A model generated the notes under the pieces. It was not told the origin of the DNA and made no database searches. It saw nothing but the letters and a program-made list of their open reading frames with translations. Below, piece by piece: positions 34,965-43,771 of a DNA stretch of 64,000 nt (position 1 is its first letter; each line of letters opens with the position of its first letter). Both the position numbers and the translations under genes were made by a program. Source of the stretch: Candidatus Omnitrophota bacterium (lineage in GTDB: Bacteria > Omnitrophota > 4484-213); NCBI GenBank assembly GCA_003645805.1, contig QNCL01000001.1:1-64000 (forward strand), in the 5' to 3' direction.

Positions 34965-35731
34965 CCCAGAGCCTCTGGAGAATAGAGGTAGAGAAGTTTC
35001 AGGGAGATCCATATAGATTTTTGGAAGAGGCAAAAGAAGAGAGGATAGATCTTTGCAATTTCTCTCTCACTCAGATAATTAATCAATATATCCATTGGCT
35101 CTCTAACTTTGAGGGAAGTATAGATATTGCCGCTGATTTCCTCCTTCTTTCTTGTTCGCTTATCTTCTTAAAATCTTCCCTTCTTCTTCCTTCATCCAAA
35201 TTGGAAAAGGAGGAGGGTGAGGAGAAGGAGCGGAAAGGGGCGCTTGAAGGGAATACAGAACTCTATCAGGAGTTCAAACAACTTGCTCAAGAATTAAAAA
35301 CAAAAGAGAGGGAAAGAACTCTTCTCTTTACTCGTCCCAGATTTAAAGAGAATGGTGTTTATCCTGCAGAAGAAAGAAAAGAAAAAAAGGGAAATATAGA
35401 GACGCTAATTCATCTCTTTACTCAACTTTCCTCTTCTCTTTTCTCATCTCCAGTCAAGATTGTCAGGGAGAGATGGAGTGTAAAAGAGAAGATAAAGCAG
35501 ATTTTAGAATGGCTGGGAAGAGAATCCTGTATCTGTCTTAAGAAACTTTTTTCTTCTGCGGAGCATAAATTAGAGATAATTGCTTTCTTTCTGGCTACTT
35601 TAGAACTTATAAGGGCAAATAAGATAAGTGTAAGACAAGAGGAATTATTCGGAGAGGTCTATCTTATCAGAAAACAACCTGAGGAGCTGATGGAATGGGA
35701 TGGAGAAGGAGGAGATAAAGAGGATAATTGA
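34961..35731 (+). CDS. scpA: Segregation and condensation protein A (kleisin)
   Basis: A 256-residue kleisin that bridges the two SMC heads. The N-terminal FQGDPYRFLEEAKEERIDLCNFSL matches ScpA's SMC-neck-binding domain, though the usual FxGPLDLLLxLI form is changed. A charged linker (about 85-145) and a C-terminal winged-helix (about 190-245) complete it. ScpB follows with a 32-base overlap and smc is 14 kb downstream. Confidence 0.88.
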   Translation: MTQSLWRIEVEKFQGDPYRFLEEAKEERIDLCNFSLTQIINQYIHWLSNFEGSIDIAADFLLLSCSLIFLKSSLLLPSSKLEKEEGEEKERKGALEGNTELYQEFKQLAQELKTKERERTLLFTRPRFKENGVYPAEERKEKKGNIETLIHLFTQLSSSLFSSPVKIVRERWSVKEKIKQILEWLGRESCICLKKLFSSAEHKLEIIAFFLATLELIRANKISVRQEELFGEVYLIRKQPEELMEWDGEGGDKEDN

Positions 35732-36242
35732 GGCAGTTCTGTTTGCCAGCGACAGGCCTCTATCCTCTGAGGAGTTGAGCAAGGCGTTGAATATAGAAAA
35801 TAAATTTACAAAGGAGTTAATTAAGGAGTTAAAAGAAGAATACAGAAAGGAAAACAGGAGTTTTCAGATTATAGAGATTGCCCAGGGCTTTCAAGTTTGC
35901 ACTTTACCCATCTATGCGTCCTGGATAAAAAAGGTTTTAAGAAGAGAGAAAGAAGAAAAACTTTCGCTTCCTGCTCTGGAAACCCTATCTATAATTGCCT
36001 ATCGTCAGCCAGTAACCCGTGCGGAGATTGAAGCAATAAGAGGAGTGGATGTAGGGGGAATACTGAAGTATCTTCTGGAGAGAGGGCTGATTAAGACTGC
36101 AGGAAGAAAAGATAGTTTAGGAAAACCAATACTTTATCGTACCACTTCTTATTTCCTTCAATACTTTGGTCTAAGTTCCCTAACAGACTTACCTCAACCT
36201 TCGGGAAAGATAAGAAAAAAGGAGAAAGATGAAGCAAACTGA
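35700..36242 (+). CDS. scpB: Segregation and condensation protein B
   Basis: A 180-residue protein with two winged-helix domains that dimerises on ScpA. IIEAVLFASDRPLSSEEL at the N-terminus and the LPALETLSIIAYRQPVTRAEIEAIRGV signature region in the middle identify it. It overlaps scpA by 32 bases and pheA by 14. Confidence 0.93.
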   Translation: MEKEEIKRIIEAVLFASDRPLSSEELSKALNIENKFTKELIKELKEEYRKENRSFQIIEIAQGFQVCTLPIYASWIKKVLRREKEEKLSLPALETLSIIAYRQPVTRAEIEAIRGVDVGGILKYLLERGLIKTAGRKDSLGKPILYRTTSYFLQYFGLSSLTDLPQPSGKIRKKEKDEAN

Positions 36243-37308
36243 GAAGGTTCGGTCTTTACGGGAGAAAATTGACAAAATAGATGCAGAGATTGTAAAACTC
36301 CTTAACCAACGCACTCGAATGGCTCTTAAGATAGGAGAGATAAAGAATAAAGAGGGCACATCGGTATACTCTCCCGAAAGGGAGGAGGAGATCTATCAAA
36401 GGATAGTAAGGCTAAACAAAGGACCTCTTCGCTCCCAGAGTATAAAGGCTATCTATCGCGAGATTATGTCCAGCACCCTCTCTCTTCAGAAAGAGGTGAG
36501 CATTGCTTATTTAGGTCCTCCGGCAACCTTCACTCACCTTGCTGCTTTGAAGAAGTTTGGCAGTTCAGTGAACTATCTCCCCTGTGCAAATATTGAGGGT
36601 GTATTCAAGGTGGTGGAGAAGGGAGAAGCAACCTATGGAGTAGTGCCCATTGAGAACTCTATAGAGGGAGCAGTAAGTCATACTTTGGATATGTTTATCG
36701 ATTTCGATCTAAAGATATGCTCGGAGATTTTTCTGGAGATCTCCCATAGCCTCCTTTCTAACTTTCCTCTGGAGAAGATTAAAAAGATCTATTCCAATCC
36801 GCAAGTATTTGCTCAATGCCGTTCCTGGTTGAATAGAAACCTACCTGCCGCCGAAATGATAGAGGTATCCAGCACTGCCAAAGCTGCGCAAGTTGCTTCT
36901 TCCGAGAGATATGCAGGAGCGATTGCTAATGTTCTCTCTGCTCAGATCTATCACCTGAAGGTAATAAAAGAAGATATCCAGGATAACCTTCACAATATAA
37001 CCCGTTTCCTGGTAATCGGGAAGAATAATGTCCCCGAGACAGGAAATGATAAAACCTCTCTCCTCTTCTCTATAAAAGACAGAGTAGGAGCGCTTTATGA
37101 GATGCTCTTGCCCTTCAAGAAGGAAGGCATCAATCTTACCAAGATAGAATCTCGCCCTTCTAAAACAAGGGCTTGGGATTACTATTTCTTTCTGGATTTA
37201 GAAGGGCATTGTGAACAGAAAAAAGTAAAGAAAGTGCTTAAGGAACTGGAGAACAGGTGCATCTTCTTAAAGGTCTTGGGTGCTTATCCAAAAGGAGAAG
37301 AAAACTGA
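36229..37308 (+). CDS. pheA: Bifunctional chorismate mutase/prephenate dehydratase (P-protein)
   Basis: Makes phenylpyruvate from chorismate. Residues about 1-90 are an AroQ chorismate mutase (LREKIDKIDAEIVKLLNQR). Residues about 90-270 are prephenate dehydratase with YLGPPATFTHLAA, PIENSIEGAV and the catalytic-threonine region HNITRFLVIG. An ACT domain follows (about 280-355; KDRVGALYEMLLPF, ESRPSK) for phenylalanine feedback. The fused CM-PDT-ACT layout, 359 residues, is common in bacteria. Confidence 0.95.
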   Translation: MKQTEKVRSLREKIDKIDAEIVKLLNQRTRMALKIGEIKNKEGTSVYSPEREEEIYQRIVRLNKGPLRSQSIKAIYREIMSSTLSLQKEVSIAYLGPPATFTHLAALKKFGSSVNYLPCANIEGVFKVVEKGEATYGVVPIENSIEGAVSHTLDMFIDFDLKICSEIFLEISHSLLSNFPLEKIKKIYSNPQVFAQCRSWLNRNLPAAEMIEVSSTAKAAQVASSERYAGAIANVLSAQIYHLKVIKEDIQDNLHNITRFLVIGKNNVPETGNDKTSLLFSIKDRVGALYEMLLPFKKEGINLTKIESRPSKTRAWDYYFFLDLEGHCEQKKVKKVLKELENRCIFLKVLGAYPKGEEN

Positions 37309-37313
37309 GGAGG
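37308..37313 (+). promoter_or_regulatory. Shine-Dalgarno deciding the ilvN start
   Basis: AGGAGG five bases before ATG 37319, directly after the pheA stop. It favours ATG 37319 over an in-frame codon at 37280 within pheA. Confidence 0.75.
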
Positions 37314-37318
37314 AGAAT

Positions 37319-37822
37319 ATGCAAAGGCGTGAGTTGGAGCAGGTAATGAGGCATACAATCTCAGTGCTGGTAGAGAATAAACCAGGGGTGCTTGCGCGTA
37401 TCGCCGGTCTCTTCTCCGCTCGGGGGTTTAATATTGACAGCCTTACCGTAGGAAGAACAGAGGATCCTACCATCTCCGAGATGACTGTGGTAGCAGAAGG
37501 AGATGACCGCGTCCTTGAGCAGATCAGCAAACAGTTATATAAACTTATTGATGTGATAAAAGTAGAGGACTTGACCAAGACAGGGGTAGAGTTTGTGGAA
37601 CGAGAGTTGGTTCTGGTAAAAGTAGAACTTCGCGAGGGAAAAGAGGAGTTTTTGCATCTGGTTAAAGAGATGGAGGCGAAGATACTCTATGAAAAAGGGG
37701 AGAATATGTTGATAGAGATAGTAGGAGAGGAGAAGCATATAGAGGAATGCCTGAAGAAGATGGAAAGATTCGATATCCAGCGAATATTTCGCACCGGAAA
37801 GATTGCTATGAAGACAGGATAA
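37319..37822 (+). CDS. ilvN: Acetolactate synthase small (regulatory) subunit
   Basis: A 167-residue regulatory subunit with an N-terminal ACT domain (HTISVLVENKPGVLARIAGLF, about 10-30, and the GRTEDPTISEMTVV strand) that senses valine, and the ALS_ss C-terminal domain with VERELVLVKV. It is separate from its catalytic partner ilvB, which is 20 kb upstream. It sits between pheA and an EF-G paralogue. The start is set by a strong AGGAGG. Confidence 0.94.
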   Translation: MQRRELEQVMRHTISVLVENKPGVLARIAGLFSARGFNIDSLTVGRTEDPTISEMTVVAEGDDRVLEQISKQLYKLIDVIKVEDLTKTGVEFVERELVLVKVELREGKEEFLHLVKEMEAKILYEKGENMLIEIVGEEKHIEECLKKMERFDIQRIFRTGKIAMKTG

Positions 37823-37843
37823 ACTTTTTTGATGGGGTGAGAA

Positions 37844-39859
37844 ATGGAAAAACGAAATATTGTTTTACTCTCTCATTCTGGAGCAGGAAAGACCTCACTG
37901 GCAGAAGCAATGCTTTTTGATAGCAAAGAGATCTCGCGGTTGGGAAAGGTAGAAACAGGAGATACAGTAAGCGACTATACTCCGGAGGAGATAGAAAGAA
38001 GGATGTCCCTGAACCTCTCTTTGCTTCACTGCCATTGGAAGAATAAGAAAATAAACATTTTAGATACTCCCGGATATGCAGACTTTATTGGAGAGATAAT
38101 CTCGGGGTTGGTAGCGGCAGATGCAGGAGTCTTGATTGTTGACGCCAGTGCAGGAATTGAGGTGGGAACAGAGCGGGCATACCAACTTCTTAACGACTAC
38201 CGCCTTCCCTTCTTTATCTTTGTAAATAAACTGGATAAAGAAGGAGCAGATTTCTTAAAGACTGTAAAGGTCATCCAAGATCGATTTGGGAAGGGATGCT
38301 TTCCTGTGCACTATCCGATAAATAGAGGAGGGGAGATAAGGCGGGTAATCTCGGTGCTTCAGGAAGAAGAAGAGAATTTAGAGGAGACAGAAAGAGAAAA
38401 AGTAGAGGAATTTAGAAAAAAAGCCATAGAGATGATTGCCGAGGTAGATGACTATCTTCTGGAGAGGTATCTGGAGGAAGAGACTTTTTCCCATAATCAG
38501 ATAATGCAAGGATTGCAAAAAGGTTTCGCGGAAAGGAAACTAACCCCTATCCTGTGTGGTTCTGCTTTAAGAAATATAGGTATAGATTCTCTTCTGGAGA
38601 TGCTCTCGGAAGTCTCTCCTTCTCCTCCCTCTTCTTACAAGGGAGTTAATCCTGAGAGCAAGCAAGAAGAGGAAAGAAAAGCAGATAGCCACAGCCCCTT
38701 CAGCGCCCTGGTATTCAAAACTATCTCCGACCCCTATGTGGGGCAACTAAGTTTGTTCAAGGTTTTCTCAGGAGAACTTGCCTCCAATACAGAGTTTTAC
38801 AACTCCAGCAAAGGCACAAAGGAGCGGATTAGTCAGATCCTTTTCCTGCAAGGGAAAGAGCAAAAGCCCACTTCTAAAGTAGAAGCAGGAGATATAGCGG
38901 CAGTAGCGAAGTTGAAGAACACAGAGACAGGAGATAGTATATGTGAAGAGAAAAATCCTATTCTCTTCTCCCGCATCGATTTTCCTCAACCCCTTCTTTC
39001 TCTTGCTCTAAAGCCTAAGTCTAACAAAGATGAAGCGAAGATTTCCGAAGCACTGGTAAAACTTCATAAGGAAACTCCTACCTTTCACATTTCTCGGGAT
39101 GAGCAGACAAAGGAACTTCTTATCTCAGGAATGGGGAACTTGTGTTTGGAAATTGCCATTGCTCGTCTGAAGAGAGAGTTTAAGTTGGAAGTAGAGGTAG
39201 GTGAGCCAAAGATTGCTTATAAGGAAACGATTACTCGGAGCGCAGAGGTGCAAGGTAAATATAAACGCCAAACAGGAGGGCATGGGCAATATGGAGATGT
39301 TTGGTTGAGATTGGAACCTTTGGAGAGAGGAAAGGGTTTTGAGTTTGTAAACAAGATTGTGGGGGGAGTGGTTCCCCGGCAGTATATTCCCGCAGTAGAG
39401 AAGGGAATAAAGCAGGCAATGAGTGAGGGAGTGCTTGCCGGTTATCCTCTGGTAGACATAAAAGCGACCCTCTATGATGGCTCCTATCACTCTGTAGATT
39501 CCTCTGATCTGGCTTTTCAGATTGCCGCCGCTATGGCTTTAAGAAAGGGTGCTCTGGAAGCAAAACCTGTGTTGTTAGAACCTATTGTAGAGGTGGAGGT
39601 AGATGCTCCGGAAGAGTATATGGGAGATATTAACAGCGGGCTGAGTTCCAAACGAGGAAGAATCGTAGGAATGGAAGGAAGAAAGATAAAGGCTCTTGTG
39701 CCTTTAAGTGAGATGACCCATTATACCACCGACTTGAAATCGATCACTGGAGGAAGAGGTTCTTTTTCAATGAAGTTTTCCCATTATGAGATTGTCCCTC
39801 AAAAGATAGCGGAGAAGATAATTGCGCAGAAGAGGGTTGATAATGAGAAAGAGAAATAG
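37844..39859 (+). CDS. Elongation factor G-like translational GTPase
   Basis: A 671-residue EF-G paralogue. The P-loop is SHSGAGKTS (10-18), not the AHIDAGKTT of canonical EF-G; switch II has DTPG (74-77) and the G4 motif is NKLD (128-131). Domains III-V are present, including the QTGGHGQYGDVWLR and PVLLEPIVEVEVDAPEEY regions. This fits the EF-G-2-like family of unclear role, not the housekeeping fusA, which should sit in the str operon elsewhere. A weak aggtga-like ribosome site precedes it. Confidence 0.85.
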   Translation: MEKRNIVLLSHSGAGKTSLAEAMLFDSKEISRLGKVETGDTVSDYTPEEIERRMSLNLSLLHCHWKNKKINILDTPGYADFIGEIISGLVAADAGVLIVDASAGIEVGTERAYQLLNDYRLPFFIFVNKLDKEGADFLKTVKVIQDRFGKGCFPVHYPINRGGEIRRVISVLQEEEENLEETEREKVEEFRKKAIEMIAEVDDYLLERYLEEETFSHNQIMQGLQKGFAERKLTPILCGSALRNIGIDSLLEMLSEVSPSPPSSYKGVNPESKQEEERKADSHSPFSALVFKTISDPYVGQLSLFKVFSGELASNTEFYNSSKGTKERISQILFLQGKEQKPTSKVEAGDIAAVAKLKNTETGDSICEEKNPILFSRIDFPQPLLSLALKPKSNKDEAKISEALVKLHKETPTFHISRDEQTKELLISGMGNLCLEIAIARLKREFKLEVEVGEPKIAYKETITRSAEVQGKYKRQTGGHGQYGDVWLRLEPLERGKGFEFVNKIVGGVVPRQYIPAVEKGIKQAMSEGVLAGYPLVDIKATLYDGSYHSVDSSDLAFQIAAAMALRKGALEAKPVLLEPIVEVEVDAPEEYMGDINSGLSSKRGRIVGMEGRKIKALVPLSEMTHYTTDLKSITGGRGSFSMKFSHYEIVPQKIAEKIIAQKRVDNEKEK

Positions 39860-40010
39860 GTCGCAAATAATCTTGGAGGCGGCCATTATCTTCTGTGTAA
39901 TAATCGTGTTTTTTATGCTCATTTTCTATACCGTTGTTCATCCTCTAAATAAGATGATGGTAAGCGAATATCAGGGATATATGAGCGAGCGTATTGCAGT
40001 AAGTGAGTGA
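39843..40010 (+). CDS. Small single-pass membrane protein, pseudopilin/TadE-like
   Basis: A 55-residue protein: a basic start (RKRNRSQ), then a hydrophobic helix beginning LEAAIIFCVIIVFFML, then a short polar tail. The layout (short positive segment, a glutamate at the start of the helix) is that of Flp pilins and the N-terminus of TadE-like proteins. ATG 39843 lies inside the EF-G-like gene and overlaps it by 17 bases. Two further Tad-like proteins follow, so I infer a minor component of the same system. The function is not shown. Confidence 0.6.
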   Translation: MRKRNRSQIILEAAIIFCVIIVFFMLIFYTVVHPLNKMMVSEYQGYMSERIAVSE

Positions 40011-40012
40011 AG

Positions 40013-41020
40013 ATGAAGTCTTGGGGACAGATTAGCATCTTTCTCATCTCTCTCTTAGCAGTTTTACTTGCCTTTATGGGAGGGATGATTAGATTAGGGA
40101 ATAAATCCCTGGAGTATTTGCGTGCCCAAAATGCTGCAGATGCAGCAGCGCTGGCAGGAGTTGCTTGTTTGGCTCGAGGGCTGAATAGTATGGCAATGCT
40201 TACTGCGGCTAAAGTAGAGAAGGATACAGGGGAAAGTCTTATCTATCCTTTTAACTACACCAGTTATCTCACCACTCCCCCTACTCCTGTGTATATATCT
40301 CTTCAGCCAATATCGGGGTTAGCAAGTGAATATGAACAGAAAAAACTCTTTTTTAACCCTTTACCTGCCTCTCCCGAGGTTATCAACGAAGGAGAGAGTA
40401 AAGCAAGAATGGCTGAGCAATTAGATGAGAAGAAGGTAAGGGAGATAGTTATCGAGCACTTGAAACTTATCAGGGGAGCAATAGATAAAACCCAAAGAGA
40501 ATATGTAGATATAGATACAGAAGTGAGAGAGGTAAGTAAAAGATGCGCCTTAGAAAATGGCTATGAGATAAAAGAGGTATCTCCGGGGGGAGGGGATATT
40601 GCCCAATGGCAACCTACCTGGGAAGATAAAGATATAGTTATAGAGTATAACTATTGGAGGGAATATAGAAGCAAAACGGTAAACACCAGCTGCAAAAAAC
40701 CCCGATGTGCTCAGCTCTGTAGTCCCTGTGGTTTCACTGCCCGCGCTTGCTGTGGAGAAGACTGTGATCCTCGGCGCTATACCTGCTATTGTAAAAGGTG
40801 CTGGAAAAGGACACAAACCTCATACTCTTACTCTTTACCTTTCTGGACTCAAGGGAGTTTGCACTCTACCGAGGTCAATGTGAGTATCTCCTTGGCTAAT
40901 AAAGAAGAAAGAAGAGCAACAGGGGCTCTAACCAATATCTGCTCTGGCGCACATCCTCCTTCTACCTGTGGACAACTCTTTCCTCCACAACCCCATTTTG
41001 AGGTGCATCTAAAGGAGTGA
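40013..41020 (+). CDS. TadG-like pilus-type protein with cysteine-rich domain
   Basis: A 335-residue protein. A short basic/polar start and a hydrophobic helix (about 5-30) are followed by AQNAADAAALAGVA, the hallmark of the putative Flp pilus assembly TadG N-terminal domain. The rest is extracellular-looking, with ten cysteines between C227 and C263 (such as ACCGEDC and CYCKRCW), which suggests a disulfide- or metal-stabilised knob. The GTG at 40007 is an alternative start. No tad ATPase or secretin is in the window. Confidence 0.65.
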   Translation: MKSWGQISIFLISLLAVLLAFMGGMIRLGNKSLEYLRAQNAADAAALAGVACLARGLNSMAMLTAAKVEKDTGESLIYPFNYTSYLTTPPTPVYISLQPISGLASEYEQKKLFFNPLPASPEVINEGESKARMAEQLDEKKVREIVIEHLKLIRGAIDKTQREYVDIDTEVREVSKRCALENGYEIKEVSPGGGDIAQWQPTWEDKDIVIEYNYWREYRSKTVNTSCKKPRCAQLCSPCGFTARACCGEDCDPRRYTCYCKRCWKRTQTSYSYSLPFWTQGSLHSTEVNVSISLANKEERRATGALTNICSGAHPPSTCGQLFPPQPHFEVHLKE

Positions 41021-41038
41021 GAAGATAGAAAGATAGAG

Positions 41039-41638
41039 ATGATCCCTTTTAACTCTAAAAAATTTTCTCTTGAGTATGCTCAAGCAAGTTTTGAATTTGC
41101 CATCTTCTTCCCGCTGTTTGTGTTTATGATTATTCTTATTATCCAATTCGGCAAGATTCTTCTCCTTAAACAAAGGGTAGAGATGTCCGCATTTCGGGCT
41201 GCACTTTATGCGGCAAAACCGGCTAACTTAGGAGCAAGCGAGGAAGAGATAAGAAAGGAGATACTTAGATTCTTCCCCCCGGATGAACAGAGTTCAGTAG
41301 TAATAGAAAACCTTCACCGGGAGATTAAACAGACCGCGCAAGGAGAGACTATAGATTATGCAGAACTCAGCGTGCGTGCACAAACAAGACTGTTTTCCGG
41401 AATACCCTTCTCTCCTATCTGGGAAAAAGTAGAGCAAAGAAGCAGAAAAAGAGTAGAGATGATAGTCGAGAGGATAAAAGAAGCGATAGATAATGGAGAG
41501 ATAAAGGATAGTTTAGCGATAAGAGATACTTTACAGAAGTTAGAATCTTGCTGTGATAGTTATGCTCAGGGAATCTATACCGCTTGTGCTTTCCACAAGA
41601 TTATCTACGACCCCCGTGTGCCATTTAGCCGAGAGTAA
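41039..41638 (+). CDS. TadE-like pilus-type protein
   Basis: A 199-residue protein with EYAQASFEFAIFFPLFVFMIILIIQFG, the typical TadE-type helix preceded by a Q-x-S-x-E-F motif, and a mostly helical, charged extracellular region with two cysteine spots (SCCDS, YTACAF) near the C-terminus. It follows the TadG-like gene by 18 bases. Together with the two preceding genes it makes a three-gene pseudopilin-like block. Function inferred from family only. Confidence 0.65.
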   Translation: MIPFNSKKFSLEYAQASFEFAIFFPLFVFMIILIIQFGKILLLKQRVEMSAFRAALYAAKPANLGASEEEIRKEILRFFPPDEQSSVVIENLHREIKQTAQGETIDYAELSVRAQTRLFSGIPFSPIWEKVEQRSRKRVEMIVERIKEAIDNGEIKDSLAIRDTLQKLESCCDSYAQGIYTACAFHKIIYDPRVPFSRE

Positions 41639-41664
41639 GGGATTCCTAATAAAAAAGGAGAGCA

Positions 41665-42636
41665 ATGTTGGATAAAGAGATCATCTCGCAGGCTCAGGAA
41701 GTTTTGCAAACCGAAGGGGAATCAATCTTAAGATTAATTCCTCGCTTAGGGAAGAACTTTATTCAGGCAATAGAACTCCTCTATCAGTGCAAGGGTAGAG
41801 TAATAATCATTGGTATGGGAAAACCTGGGATAATCGCCAAAAAGATCTCGGCTACCCTGGCTTCTACAGGGACTCCCAGTTTCTTCCTTCATCCTGCTGA
41901 GGCTGCACATGGAGATTTGGGAATGGTAACAGAGAGGGATATAGTGGTCATTTTATCCAACAGTGGAGAAACAGAAGAGATAATTAAGATCTTGCCCTCT
42001 ATAAAGAGAATAGGATCGAAGATAGTTGCTCTTACAGGGAAAGTAAACTCTACTTTAGCCAGAAATAGCGATGTGGTCTTGGATACCAGTGTAGAAAAGG
42101 AGGCATGCAAGTTGGGTTTGGCTCCTACCTCCAGCACCACTGCAATGCTGGCAATGGGAGATGCCCTTGCGGTGGTCCTTTTTCAGAAAAAGGGTTTCAG
42201 AAAAGAAGACTACGCATTTTTCCACCCAGGGGGTATTTTAGGAAAGAGACTACTTTTGCGGGTAAAAGACATAATGCGCACCGGAAAAGCAAACCCTCTG
42301 GTAAGGGAGAATGAGATAGTAAGAAATGTTCTGCTAAGGATAACTCAAGCCCGTGCAGGAGCAGCAGTAGTAGTAGATGCTTATGGAAAGTTGGTGGGTA
42401 TATTTACTGATGGAGACTTGAGACGGCATTTAGAGAAAGATGTACATCTTCTTAAAAGAAAAGTAAGCGAAGTAATGAGCAGAAAACCTGTAGTAGTAGA
42501 TAAAGAGAGATTGGTAGTGGAGTGTGTAAAGATATTCGAGGAGAAGAAGATAGATGAGATTCCAGTAGTAGATGAGAATAATATAGTAATCGGATTGTTG
42601 GATGTTCAGGATGTGTTAAAGTCAGGAGTGGTATAG
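41665..42636 (+). CDS. kdsD: D-arabinose-5-phosphate isomerase
   Basis: Converts ribulose-5-phosphate to arabinose-5-phosphate, the first step to Kdo. The SIS domain covers about 30-165 (IIGMGKPGIIAKKISATLASTG, ILSNSGETEEI, TSSTTAMLAMGDALAVVL) and two CBS domains cover about 205-320. The length is 323. Kdo is a component of diderm LPS, so this indicates an outer membrane. kdsC follows directly. A good aaaggagag ribosome site precedes ATG 41665. Confidence 0.94.
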   Translation: MLDKEIISQAQEVLQTEGESILRLIPRLGKNFIQAIELLYQCKGRVIIIGMGKPGIIAKKISATLASTGTPSFFLHPAEAAHGDLGMVTERDIVVILSNSGETEEIIKILPSIKRIGSKIVALTGKVNSTLARNSDVVLDTSVEKEACKLGLAPTSSTTAMLAMGDALAVVLFQKKGFRKEDYAFFHPGGILGKRLLLRVKDIMRTGKANPLVRENEIVRNVLLRITQARAGAAVVVDAYGKLVGIFTDGDLRRHLEKDVHLLKRKVSEVMSRKPVVVDKERLVVECVKIFEEKKIDEIPVVDENNIVIGLLDVQDVLKSGVV

Positions 42637-42665
42637 ATAATCCCTCAGTTTACTTGCCGAGAGAG

Positions 42666-43208
42666 ATGGAAGAGAGGTTGGTAGAAAAATTCAAAAGGGT
42701 TAAACTTCTTCTCTTAGATGTAGATGGAGTGCTCACAGAAGGGAGAATAATGTTTTTGGGAAACATAGAGGAAATAAAGTGCTTTGATGTATATGATGGA
42801 TTAGGGGTGGTGTTGCTGAAAAGGGCAGGGATTAAAACTATAATCATTACTGCCAAAAAGTCATCAGCGGTAAGAAAAAGGGCAAAGGAGATGGAGATAG
42901 AGGAGGTATATCAAGGAGTGCAGAATAAACTAAAAGTTTATCAAAAGATTCTCAAAAAACACAAGGTTCTTCCTGAGGAGATAGGTTTTATAGGAGATGA
43001 GATAATAGATCTACCGGTATTGGAAAAGGTAGGTTTAAGCATTGCTGTGCCCAACGCAGTTGAGGAAGTAAAGCAAAAGGTAGACTATATTACCCATAAA
43101 GAAGGAGGAAGAGGGGCGGTGCGCGAGGTTTGTGAAATAATCTTAAAAACTCAAGGAAAATGGGAAGGGGCAATAAAGCGATTTCTTAACCTTGAGAATT
43201 CTCATTAG
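42666..43208 (+). CDS. kdsC: 3-deoxy-D-manno-octulosonate 8-phosphate phosphatase
   Basis: HAD-family phosphatase making free Kdo. The nucleophile motif is DVDGVLTEG (D18, D20), with further HAD motifs at ITAKKSSAV and GDEIIDLPVLEKVG. From ATG 42666 it is 180 residues, the usual small size without a cap domain; a TTG at 42654 would add four. kdsA and kdsB are not in the window. Confidence 0.93.
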   Translation: MEERLVEKFKRVKLLLLDVDGVLTEGRIMFLGNIEEIKCFDVYDGLGVVLLKRAGIKTIIITAKKSSAVRKRAKEMEIEEVYQGVQNKLKVYQKILKKHKVLPEEIGFIGDEIIDLPVLEKVGLSIAVPNAVEEVKQKVDYITHKEGGRGAVREVCEIILKTQGKWEGAIKRFLNLENSH

Positions 43209-43210
43209 AG

Positions 43211-43771
43211 ATGCAAGCGGAGAAAGGAGGAAAGATAGTGATAGGAGTCACCGGAGGATTCTGTGCAGGAAAAACTACAGTATGCAACATCTTCAAGGAG
43301 TTAGACAAGGATATAGAGGTAATAGATGCTGACGAGATTGCCCATAAACTCTTAAAGATACCCGATCCTGAGCAAAGGAAAAAGATGGCTGAGGAGATAT
43401 TTGCCGATGAGGGCAGGATAAGAAGATGGGAAAGCACTCTCCATCCTCTGATAATAGAGGAGATAAAAAAAAGGATAGAAGGAAGCAGGGCAAGGTTAAT
43501 CCTTGTCGATGCTCCTCTTCTGATAGAAACAGGGACAGATAAACTTGTAGATAAGATAATTGTGGTAAGGGCATCCTTGGATACCCAACTTTCTCGCTCC
43601 CAGAGCAGGGGTTTTTCTTCGCAGGATGCCCTAAGGAGGATAAAGCGTCAACTCCCTTTATCCGAGAAAATGAAGAAAGCAGATTATTTAATAGAGAATG
43701 ATAAAGAGATAGAGGAAACAAGGAAGCAAGTAGAAGAAGTATGGAGGAGGATTGTACAATGCCTGAAGTAA
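43211..43771 (+). CDS. coaE: Dephospho-CoA kinase
   Basis: Last step in coenzyme A synthesis. The P-loop is GVTGGFCAGKTT (12-23), with an extra cysteine, and VIDADEIAH and VDAPLLIET match CoaE. The C-terminal LIENDKEIEETRKQVEEVW is also typical. The length is 186. It overlaps rho by 13 bases; coaE-rho-rpmE is a common order. Confidence 0.94.
   Translation: MQAEKGGKIVIGVTGGFCAGKTTVCNIFKELDKDIEVIDADEIAHKLLKIPDPEQRKKMAEEIFADEGRIRRWESTLHPLIIEEIKKRIEGSRARLILVDAPLLIETGTDKLVDKIIVVRASLDTQLSRSQSRGFSSQDALRRIKRQLPLSEKMKKADYLIENDKEIEETRKQVEEVWRRIVQCLK
43743..43750 (+). promoter_or_regulatory. Shine-Dalgarno deciding the rho start
   Basis: GGAGGAGG eight bases before ATG 43759, inside the coaE 3' end. 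It supports ATG 43759; an in-frame ATG at 43741 and a later one at 43771 are alternatives. Confidence 0.7.

Noticed and set aside
36269..36274. A TTGACA inside pheA.
   Set aside because: No acceptable -10 box follows at 15-19 bases, and it lies within a well-supported coding region.
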